Shown: piece after piece, positions 22,207-32,029 of the stretch | Layout of the letters: the number at the start of each line of letters is the position of its first letter | How positions within the stretch are numbered: position 1 is the first letter of the stretch | Source: Hypericum androsaemum | Lineage: Eukaryota > Streptophyta > Magnoliopsida > Malpighiales > Hypericaceae | DNA: 64,000 bases | Assembly (NCBI GenBank): GCA_963995505.1 | Contig: OZ023185.1 | Coordinates: 20,719,691-20,783,690 of the forward strand | Reading direction: 5' to 3' | The notes under the pieces: generated by a model | The model's input: only the letters and a program-made list of their open reading frames with translations | Database searches by the model: none | What the model was told of the DNA's origin: nothing | Translations under genes and position numbers: made by a program

Positions 22207-22464
22207 TACTAAGAAACTCCATATAAGGAGAAAGAATGAGAAATGAAGTTGTAAAGATTTTGATTTATGAATGAACAACTTGAGAAAATAATGATGTACA
22301 ACATGAATATTTATACTAAGAAATGAATCTACCTAGTTGTATAAACAAACAATAAAGGAAGAAAATGAGAAGAAAATTAAGGAGGAAAATGAGGAAGAAA
22401 TTAAGGAAATATGTTCCTTAATTTCCTCCCTGAATCAAGGAAGAATGTTCCTTCAATTTTAACA
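22207..22464 (-). repeat. Right (5') LTR of copia 1
   Basis: This LTR is 258 bp and pairs with 17488-17745 with about ten differences. On the plus strand its end faces the AHP start codon. Confidence 0.9.
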
Positions 22465-22506
22465 TTAGCAAGGTCTTTTTGGTTTGAGGGGGAAGAGGAG
22501 GAGAAC

Positions 22507-23856
22507 ATGCAAAACATGGAGGAGATGCAGAGAACCTGGGTTGAGTACACAAGGTCCTTGTTCAGGGAGGTAAAGTCTAAAAGGGGTTTTTTTTTTACTT
22601 GTCTTGTTCGAAAGATCTTGACTTTTGTTTTCTTATTCTTTGTGTTTTGATCTTTTCCTGTTTTGCTTGTATATTTCCTTGTTTCTTGTTGCTTAGTTAT
22701 GTGTTTTCTGCTTCTTTGGGGGTAAAAAAAGGGGTTCTTGGACAGAGTCAGTTCACACACACAGCTCCAGTTGCTGCAAGATGAGAACAACCCAAACTTT
22801 GCCTTTGAAGTTGTCTCCCTCTTCTTTGAGAATTCTGAGAGGATACTTAATGATGTCACCAGGGCCTTGTAAGGACTCAACTCTCCCTCCCTATTTCACG
22901 GACACGTAGATTTCTACTCAGCCACTGGATTTGCCTTTGGTGGATTATGTTGAATTTTGTGTGCCTTCCCTTCACTAAATAAAAAGGGCTTTGTTTTATT
23001 CTTTTGTTTTGTGGTGAATGTTTGCCTACAGGGAACAACCAAGTGTTGACTTCAAAAAGATTGATGCCCATGCCCATGCCCCTCGGTTGAAAGGTAGCAG
23101 CTCCAGGTATCTCTTTCACCCTTGAATCTTTCACATTCAATAAGTATTCTTCTTGTCCAAAGATGTCTGTCTATGTACCTGTCTGGTTGGGCACCTCACT
23201 GAATATGAGTCCATGACATGATGATATTCATTTGATGGGGAGTTTTCCAAGAATAGTTCCTTTATATGCTGCTTATGTTGAAGTGTGTTCTTTGCCATGA
23301 ACAGTATTGGGGCACAAAGACTGAAAAATGCCTGCATCCCCTTCCGTAATTTCTGCGAGGAGCAGAACGTTTAGGGGTGAGTTTCACTACTCTTCCGAAT
23401 CTCTTATCTTCTTAACATTGAAGTTGGTGATGGTTACTTATTTCGATGTAAGCTTCTAGTTCTTTTTGATAATGAGCAATTTAAGCTTGTATCTATGTTG
23501 AATGCTCACGAGTTTGGTACGCCTATGACCATGTTTCAGATGCATGAGCTGTCTGCAGCAAGTGAAACAAGAATGTCACTTTACGAAAATGAAGCTTGAA
23601 GCTCTTCTCGGGGTAAGTACCTGCTTCCACACTGCAAATTTTAACTTGTCAGGTACTAATGCAGGCAATGGTCCTACGAAGTATTAGAATTTGTGCCTAA
23701 ATGCTTTGCAACTAGAAGTATCTGGTTGTGGTGGCTGGTAATTGTGTCACCGGCCAGGGGAAGTCTGATATTCATATGTAACATCTTTTTCTGCAGCTGG
23801 AGCAGCAAATAGTAGCAAGAGGTGGGTCGATTCCGATGGAAAAATTAAATTATTGA
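22507..23856 (+). pseudogene. AHP: Histidine phosphotransfer protein (AHP) gene with in-frame stop
   Basis: Exons: 22507-22569, 22732-22868, 23032-23106, 23305-23376, 23540-23612 and 23797-23856, all GT-AG and in phase, giving 160 codons. This is the family's usual length and six-exon layout. AHPs relay phosphate from cytokinin receptor kinases to response regulators in cytosol and nucleus. The phosphoacceptor is H82 in DAHAHRLKGSSSS. The usual XHQXKGSS motif has Arg in place of Gln. Codon 115 (23372-23374) is TAG after FCEEQNV, where relatives have Glu followed by GC; downstream exons stay open to a TGA. Translation would stop at 114 residues and lose the last helices of the four-helix bundle. 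A copia element also sits 37 bp before the ATG. The gene is probably non-functional, unless readthrough or alternative splicing rescues it. Confidence 0.85.
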
Positions 23857-24094
23857 ATGTCTCAGCTGGTGAGTGTAATGGAAGTGAGTGAACTTTGGGC
23901 TTGAGAATAGTCAGTAAAGCTGTAGGGGGTCTTTGTATTCTGCCACTCTCCCCAAATAGCTTGTGTTAAGTAATGAGACCGGCCTTGTATGAATCTTCTA
24001 ATGACAGTACCTAACCATGCTTCGTCTTAGATCTTGTGTGTAGTAATCAAATTTGTCCACTAGTCTTCTGCTGCGTGCAGCCGTTACAGTGCAC
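23857..24094 (+). other. 3' flank of the AHP gene
   Basis: This stretch is non-coding. An imperfect hairpin with CTTCTGC...GCAGAAG ends occurs at about 24064-24102, next to the nucleoside hydrolase remnant. Confidence 0.4.
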
Positions 24095-24372
24095 GCAGAA
24101 GAGAACTTCTTTGCTCTTTAAAGGTTTCTCCTATTTTAGCTGATTTGACCCGTAACGCCTAATTGATGGGCGAAAAGATCGTAGTACGCTGAGGGATCAA
24201 CGTGTTTCAGAATATCCAGTATTCTGTAACTCATCTTGCTTATCATGAACCGCAACCTCTCCATCTTTCGGTTGGCCACCTTTGGTTTTGACATTGATAT
24301 GTTTGATCTGCACCATCGGCTTTAACTCGCGGCCAAGGGAACTGCAGCATGAACTTCTGTCAGGAACGCGTC
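24095..24372 (-). pseudogene. Third NSH3 copy: remnant of the last exon
   Basis: On the minus strand, segments matching the last exon of both NSH3 genes appear in shifting frames: a GTAG acceptor with DAFLTEV, then LKPMVQIKHINV, DGEVAVHDKQ, VDPSAYYDLFAHQLGV and SAKIGE. The order is right but frameshifts and stops break it, and no earlier exon is found to its right before the NSH3-B stop. It shows that the array once had at least three copies. Confidence 0.8.
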
Positions 24373-24618
24373 CTACCACCAATCCGTGTAGTAGCAAGTT
24401 CATTCGTCAGGGATGTTCAAGCTTGTATCTATGGTGAGCTTGTTGCAAGCGGGAGAGTTATTGGGGCATGATAGAAATATTAGTTTGTTTTTAATGAATT
24501 TCTTGAAGAATTTGTTTGTAAATGAAATGAATTTTTTATTCTTACAACCAAATATATGGTAAAAGAAGCAGGGTCTCCTGCCATCGGACAGGAGCAATAG
24601 TCCAAAAAATCAATAGCC

Positions 24619-27600
24619 TCAAGTCTCTGTCCAATTAGCGACACTCCACATTCTTGTTTGCTCCTCAAAGCTTCCTACTTTAGCTGATTGATCCTTAACG
24701 TCCAGTTGCTTTGCGAAAAGATGGTAGTAAGCCGATGGATCGATGTCTTCTAGTATTCTGATCGATTTTCCTTGTTTATCATCGACCACGGTTTCTCCAT
24801 CTCGAGATTCATCACCTTCTGCTACGACCTTGACGGGTTTGATCTGCAGAAATGGCTTTAACATGGAATGATCACCCGCTAAGAGAACCGCGCCAAGAAC
24901 TTCACCGAGGAACGTGTCCTATGGTACCATCAATCCGCGAGCCGAACCATAAAAAGTTCAGAAAAGGTATTGATCATAAAGATGTTTACAAAATGGTTTA
25001 GGATCACGTGCCAAGTGCTTGTATCTGTAGTTAGTTTGCTGCAATTCGTAAAGTGTTGAGAGCAAACGTTGCGAGAATAGTGCCTCCGGCGTCCTCTCCT
25101 TTGCTTCTGCTTGCTTGCTGATCATGGTGGAGATGGACCTGGCTTTTTGTTGGACGGCTAGCGGAATGAGTATGATGTCTATCGTGGACTCGAATACCGC
25201 CTTTGCAGACAAGGGGTCGAGGAACATGTTCATCTCTGCACGGTCATTGGAATTGACAAGAAAGACATTTCCTCTGTCTCTTTCGTTTTGCCTAATGTGT
25301 CCTCCTACAATGTACACTTCCTGCATTGGTATTGCAAACACCCGATTGAAGCTATTAAATTGGTTATTCTCAGAACAGGTATATATATTTGCTGACCTCA
25401 ATCATGGAGCTGGCGTTACTGGCTGATTGGATGATCTTTGCCAAACTAGTTAAGGGTCCATTAGTCAATATAGTAACTTTGAATCCCGGTTTCAGTTTTC
25501 CTACAATTGATTCCCAAACTTCCAGCGCTAGAGGCTGTCTGAGTTCAGGGTGATCAGTATCGCGAGGTGCTCCGTGTTTCACCGAGTTTTCTGCAGTATA
25601 CCTTGGAACCAAATGCAGAAACCATATGGGATGATATGTGTCAAATTGTGGCGCAGGTTCAGCTTAAGCATGGACCGTGTGACTCTAGCTTACCTTCTAG
25701 GACTTCGAGGAAGATATCGTGCGAGGCCATAAAGGGTGTCCGAGTCCAGAAATCCTCCTCTCCCATACGGAATGGCCTTGACATACTTGCAGTCACCAAC
25801 ACCAAGAGCATATGATTGGTTCATAGCAAACACTTCACCGAGACCAACCGGTATGTCATCTCGACCCATCATGTGCAATATGTCATAAACAATGTCTATT
25901 GTTGCAGCATTTGCCCATCCAGTCGGACTTACAATGATGGCCTATTAAAAACAACGCAGAAGTAATTGGAGCTCCTTGAGGGAATGTGTTGCATATAATT
26001 GATCATCAATCAATACTTAGACGCAAAACGAGATCGCGGCCGAGCATACCTTGAGATCAATCACCTCTACTGGTACTTTGAGAAGATAAAATAGAGCTAG
26101 AAAATCCCCAGCACTCATATCCATGTCAAAGATAACAGGCTTTCCCAGCTTCTTTTCTCTGAGGTCAGGTTTGTAATACACTTCTTTGAAATATTGGAAC
26201 TGTGTTGAAAAGTTGAACTTCCCGGATTGTTCAGGGCGATTCAGAACCTGAATTTCGGTATAAAGAAGCATCATCAGGTTGGCAGATCTTAAAAATGAAA
26301 ATCATGCGTTGGAAGAGGTATACATTTAACATAAACTTACATCCAAGAAGTTCATGAAAAATGCCGAGCTAATCTCACTCGTAGCATTCGGATTAGGCTT
26401 CGCCTTTGTAGCAACTAGCACTCGAGCTCCTTCTGAACCGAATACCTCTTGGGTGGAGCCTTCCTATGTCATCAAAGTTGGAATGGGCCCTTAGGATCTG
26501 AATTAGTATGACTACTGAAGATTAAACTTACAATCTTACCATGCATTTTCCTTTCCCATTTTTACAGAACGGATCATTTAGGCCTGTCTGAACATGACCA
26601 CTATGTATTCCACCTCTCTGTAAATGGAATCTTGGAACGTTACGGCCGTCGAAGAATGGATTTGACCCGTCGTTGATTCCATAAGGCTCACTTGATGTCA
26701 CTACAGTAATGTTCATGTACTCCATCTCGGCAAACTCATTTTCTCCATCGCTCTCATGCGACGTACTCATGATAGAAGCTGCTACTCCCGCCAAAAATGA
26801 GTCCCACATGAAATAATTCTGCAGAAGTAAGCACAGTTCAACTGTAAGGGTTTGTATGTGAATCATCCAAATGGCTTTGAGGTTTTCGAACTTTATACAG
26901 TATAGAACTGGCTGTCGGTCCAAGTATCGCGGATAGTTTTCAGGGACTTATAGCAGTATTGTGCCTCATAAGTGTTCTGGTTCTTCTCGAACGCCTTGAA
27001 GAAGTTTTCGGTTATAGGAATGGTATTAGTTGCGTCTAGGGGCACAAGAGTGATTGGAATTCCTGAATGGATCACCTGCAATAAACCAGATGGGGCAACT
27101 TTTCCGTCAGCGCGAACTTTCGTAAACGAATTGCTACGGTTATAAGCGGTACCTGATATGCAGAAAAAGGATCTGCAAACATGTTGAACTCAGCGTAAGG
27201 ATTACTGCTATACATTGTGAACAGATTTCCACGATCACCAAAGCTCGTCGGGTTTTGTGACCTCACACTGCCGCCCATGACATAAATGTGCTCAACATTT
27301 TTCTTGAGGTGTGGATTGTTCATAAGAAAAATGGCTATGTTTGTATGAGCGCCTGTCATGAGAATGGTAATAGGGCCTGCAGATACTTTGTCTATGAGCA
27401 CCTGTTGCACCGTAGGCTGTTGCAGAGGAGTATACTTCCTGCTACCCTGATTTATGAGCAATCACATGAGCTAAATTAAGTTGGCTAGAGCATAGGAATA
27501 GAATATAAGCTATTCAACATGAAAACTGAAGAATCCCACGGTTGAGCAACCTTTTCTTGTTTTCAAAATCTCTTGATACCGTCGATAAATCCGGGTTTGA

Positions 27601-30017
27601 GTAGTTTAGCTGGATCAGGCCAACAACACAATATCTATCCACTTAGGAATGGCAAAATATTGGGTGGGATTCTATTCGTACTCTAATATGTTAATTTTGC
27701 TGGATCTAGAATAGAGTATGAGTATGAATTAGGTAAAGTACCCTAATTAAAACCATGGTTAAACCTACTATATATATATATATAACTTCAAAGAAAAAGT
27801 TACACACAACAAACCTAAAAAACTGACCTGAGGTGTGAGGGCGAGGTGTTAGAATCTCCATATCCAACTCAAAATCTTAAGACAATGGATTGGTAAATTT
27901 TTCACACTTACAAACTTGTCCTCCACTCGTGTTTTAACCTATGTGGAATTCTCAACATGCCCCCTCAAATGAGACCCATCGGGTCGAAGATTGTACTTGC
28001 TTTGATTTCACCAAACTGCAAAAAATGGGGGTCGTGCGAGCTCAACAATGGGCACGGGATCAACCTGCTCTGATACTATGTTAGAATCTCCATATCCAAC
28101 CCAAAACCTTAAGGTAATGGGTTGGTGAATTTTCCACACTTATAAACTTACCACCCACTCGAGTTTTAACCGATGTGAGATTCTCAACACGCCCCCTCAA
28201 ACGAGACCCACTACGGGTCGAAGATTACACTGACTTTGATTTCACCAAAGTGCGAGAAATGGGGGTCGTGTTAGCTCAACAATGGGCACGAGATCAATCC
28301 GCTCTGATACCATGTTAGAATTTCCATATCCAACCCAAAATCTTAAGGCAATGGATTGGTGGATGTTCCACACTTATAAACTTACCCCCCACTCGTGTTT
28401 TAACCGATGTAGAATTCTCAACACGAGGCACAACCGACAAGAAAAAAATCAATCACAAGGTGAGGAGTCAAAAGAAATGCAAGTTGATAGTGTCAAAATT
28501 TGAAGTGGATAGCTACTTGGAAGAGTTTCTTTTAAGAAGAACAAGAAAATTTTTACATATTATATAGGTGGAAGATGAATGGGCTCAAATATTCTATCTA
28601 TGTGCCATTGTCAAAGATGTTTTGACACAAGTGTTGCTTCAGAAACTGTCTTTGCCACATGAGATAGAATAATAAGTACTTATCATAGTAGATTGCATTC
28701 CGGAACCTTAGAAATAATTTTCTAATGCTATATCTTTGTTATGTTTAAGTGACTATTATTAACATTAATTTTTTTTATTTGTTATCGAGTTCTCAAATTT
28801 TTTGAAATTTGATTTAATTATTGATGATATTAACTCTGAAATTCGAAGTATATGATTTTCTTTAATGATGTATTAATACTTTATAATTAACTTTCACATA
28901 TTTATTATGTTATTATAGAAACAACTCAGAAGATATCGTAAATGATAGATCACTAAATGTCGAATTTTTTATATTTTGCTTTTATTGAATTGTTGATGTA
29001 TTTAAAACTTGTACTATTGAACTTAAGTTGGAAAATTTGATATCTCTTGAATTTTCTATTGAATTGAATGTTATTGTGTAACGTATTAAATGTCTTGAAT
29101 TATTTAAAATTTGTGTAAAAATTATCGGAAATTAAAACATTAAAGGTCGGACTTTTCAGACCATGTATATCCTTGATCTTCCCGAGAGTATGGGTATGGG
29201 TTTGATGACAAAAAAAATGTAGGGTTGAAAGTATGATATGAGTTTAACTCCAAAACTAGAGTGTTGGTAATGTCTTCATACCCTACTCATCGCCATCTCT
29301 ATATCGACTGGAAATAGTTGAAGAAATGATGAACGTTTTGAAATTACATAATTGACGCGTATAACAATTGTCACCTGTGGCAAGAATTCTTTCCTTATAC
29401 CAAAGTTAGCATCAGTATCTAGTCGGCCTCCTTTACCAACCGGAATGGCTTGTCTGTATCTACAACCTCCTGCTGTTGTATTTCCCTATCGTTTCAAATA
29501 AATAAGCCATATGAACTTCATTTGATACAAATGAGCTGCCATACACACACACATACATACATGCATACATACCTGTTCGATGATGGGAAGATATCCGCCA
29601 ACATTAGGAAGAATTGTGCCATCGTCTACTATTCCGCCCTCGCCTCCCACTCCGACTGAGACATCGTCGCGGCCCATCATGTAAAGGAGGTCATAGATTT
29701 GATTCACGGCGTGTCCTGCATCACTCCATGCATTTGCGCTGATAGTGACTGCCTGCAATTATTTGAAGTTGAGTACAGATCTTCCACAAGAGGCGGAAAA
29801 CATGATTCCAAGTAGTAGAGCATTGTTAAATTCTGACCTGCAGGTCAAACTCTGATCTGCTAAGCTTCAAGAGGTACAATAGAGCAAATATATCATCGGT
29901 ATCTACGTCCGTGTCCAAAAGAATACGACGGGGCCTTCCTAACATTTTGAACAAATTCGCTGTCGAAAAACTACATATAAGTATGGTAACCAGCCAAAGA
30001 ACATTCCTCTGTGACAT
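24619..30017 (-). CDS. NSH3: NSH3-B: two-domain apoplastic nucleoside hydrolase, altered splice donor
   Basis: Exons on the minus strand: 30017-29838, 29752-29573, 29485-29375, 27446-27153, 27075-26899, 26818-26540, 26463-26341, 26247-26050, 25941-25694, 25601-25397, 25320-25012 and 24918-24619, giving 867 codons if all are joined. NSH3-type enzymes hydrolyse purine nucleosides in the apoplast. A signal peptide (residues 1-22) precedes domain 1 with the Ca/ribose-binding DTDVDTDD (35-42). Domain 2 has the degenerate DMDMSAGD and is probably structural. Three oddities are present. Exon 4 lacks a 14-residue loop with four cysteines that copy A keeps. A 76-bp intron (25321-25396) is absent from copy A. 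The donor after exon 11 is GC where copy A has GT, so without GC-donor splicing the last 99 residues are lost. Intron 3 (1.9 kb) carries nested transposons. Expression is uncertain. Confidence 0.82.
27644..29301. mobile_element. hAT-like non-autonomous element in intron 3 of NSH3-B
   Basis: The left end TAGGAATGGC and right end GCCATCTCTA are related inverted ends. The flanking 8-mers TATCCACT (27636-27643) and TATCGACT (29302-29309) match at seven of eight positions, the target length of hAT elements. The terminal regions share GGGTATGGG and TACCCTA text with the elements at 37181-37595 and at 63538 onward, so this is a family. The interior is AT-rich and non-coding and contains the TRIM at 27847-28423. 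Confidence 0.7.
27847..28423 (-). mobile_element. Three-LTR tandem TRIM retrotransposon
   Basis: Three 111-bp direct repeats (27847-27957, 28079-28189 and 28313-28423) begin TGTTAGAAT and end CTCAACA. Between each pair lies a 121-123-bp interior with a CCCCCTCAAA segment (polypurine tract on the minus strand) beside one LTR and a GCTCTGATACYA segment (Met-tRNA PBS on the minus strand) beside the next. The whole block is bounded by one 5-bp duplication, CGAGG (27842-27846 and 28424-28428). This is the LTR-interior-LTR-interior-LTR form of a terminal-repeat retrotransposon in miniature. It encodes nothing. Confidence 0.88.
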
Positions 30018-32029
30018 TTTCGATTTTCTGGGATAAATTGGCAGAAGAGGTGAAGTTCCTTAGAGTTTGAAGGTAAGTTAGACTTTTATCTGAAACACAG
30101 AAGCCAAAGCAATTGAAGAAAACAGCACACCACAGTTATAGTTCTTAGTCCATTTAATCCACGTCCATAAATGCCTCCTCCTATGTCCTATGACCACCAT
30201 TAATTTGCTTCCTAAAAAAGATGGGAGGATATTCACTGAATTACCATGTACTTTTTTATTAACCAAATCAAGCATCCATATAATAATAACCACAACCAGA
30301 GTCAAGTCCTTTAGATAAAGCAAAATATAGAAACTATATGGTATATTAACCAAATCAAGCATCCATGTATTTTTAGTATACTTTAGGGCGTTATGTAAGA
30401 AACTATCTCATAATATATATATATATATATATATATGCCCTTTATTGCTGAAAAATATAGAATAATCAGGTCTGTTGATATTAGTTCATGAATTAGGCAC
30501 ATATTTTAAGTCAATGATTAAAAAAAATTCTAGGGGTTAAATTATGAGTAAGGTTCATGTATGAGATTGATAAAACATGTATCAATCAACAGAATCATAC
30601 AACTTTATCTATATCGAATATCCATTTCCTATCCAAACTAATTATATTACATAATCTTGTTTTTTCCCTCTTGTTGTTCAAGGAACAGAACATGAACGCA
30701 TGTTTTTTTTATAAATGAATTTTATTTATATACCAAAATTTATAATTTGTAAATGAAAATCCCGACCAATCTTGAATACATGATTCTCTTTCTAAAGATT
30801 GCAACCGCAACCTCAATAGAATCCTATATCAGTAAAATTATGTGAGAAAAAACTGAAATAAAGAAAGAGCGCATCATGTTAACATTTTTTTTGATGCACG
30901 CATCATGTTAACATTGCATATACACAATCCCGCATTCAAAACGTATACTGCCAAGTCCTAAATAGATTTCTGTTGCAATTGGCTTAGATAGACCATTGCA
31001 TTACGAATCTAAAAGCCGACCCGAGATGAGGCTGGAGGAACACATGTAAACTTGAATACTCATGAACATGTCTAACCAACCTATGTATATGGTTTGGTCA
31101 TAATAAAATCTCTGCCTTAAAAAAGACGTGTAAACTTGAGCGACACAGAGAGTACAAAGTCAAAGTCAAAGTCCCGCGCTCGTCTTTTCCCTTGAGAAAG
31201 GCAAGGACTTGACCGTTACTCGTTAAAATGTGAAAGGGTCGCTTCTTCATATGGGCCCGGCCCAACAGTACTAGAACGGGCCTAAGATTAGGTAAAAAGA
31301 AATAATACGTACCAAAGGTCCAAAACTTTACTAATTCTAAAGAAATTATTGAAAAAAATCAAATAAATTTTGTTCGTTTTGAAGATCAACGGCACCAATC
31401 AAATAATCCATAAAACCCACTAAAACTGTTATATTTAAAATTGTACTTTTTACCTTTTACTAGTAACGGATATTTGTGTTTTAATTTCGTGTGTTCTACT
31501 AATTTGGGCCAGGAATCATGAGCTTAAAGAACAATATTTAATGGAACTTTTAACTAAGTATTAATCGGCATTACAAATGGAAAACATAAATAGATGAGGT
31601 GGTTACAACCGATAATTGCTTCAGGTCGCTAGTACTTTTAAATGGGTTTATCATTAATCTAGATTTCCATATAAAAAATTTGTGGTTTAAATCTAGTATT
31701 CCATATGAAGAATCCTAGCTAGCTGATTATTTTTTTTAATCGTAAAATGTTATTATTCAAATTTTTTTTTACAATTACAATACAGAATACACCAATAATA
31801 CAGAAAGTACTAATTATCGCCTAAGAATCCTATCTAGCTAGCCTATCACATGCCCTAGTGGTTACAACGTAGTTTGTTGACCAATTAAGTAGAAATTGTT
31901 GAACTTCGCAACTGTTGAATGTTCGGTAAAGAGTATTGTTTGGAGGGAGGTCCTAAGCCGATAACTTTTTTGATGTATGTATGTACGTGTGTATGTAAGA
32001 AAGAAACTACTCTCCCAAACAAAATCAAA
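30018..32029. other. Spacer between the NSH3 copies, promoter side of NSH3-B
   Basis: There is no gene. An (AT)n microsatellite lies at 30413-30436. A short segment with CCAAATCAAGCATCCAT occurs twice (about 30256-30275 and 30347-30366). Near 31155-31215 there are TTGAC-type W-box cores and repeated AAAGTCAAAG text, which could belong to the NSH3-B promoter, though they lie more than 1.1 kb from the start. Confidence 0.45.
30413..30436. repeat. (AT)n microsatellite
   Basis: About twelve AT dinucleotides in a row lie about 400 bp upstream of the NSH3-B start codon. Confidence 0.9.

Larger units (their letters stand above)
17488..22464 (-). mobile_element. Decayed Ty1/copia retrotransposon 1
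   Basis: Two 258-bp LTRs begin TGTTAAAATTG on the minus strand and end TTAGTA, an unusual TA rather than CA end. The 5-bp target duplication TTAGC lies at 17483-17487 and 22465-22469. The methionine-tRNA PBS TGGTATCAGAGC abuts the right LTR, and a GCGGGGGAA polypurine tract abuts the left LTR. The domain order is gag, protease, integrase, RT, RNase H, as in copia, but spread over several frames with stops, so the element cannot make a full polyprotein. The LTRs differ at about ten of 258 positions by eye, making it older than the Ty3-type element. It lies 37 bp upstream of the AHP start codon. Confidence 0.93.
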
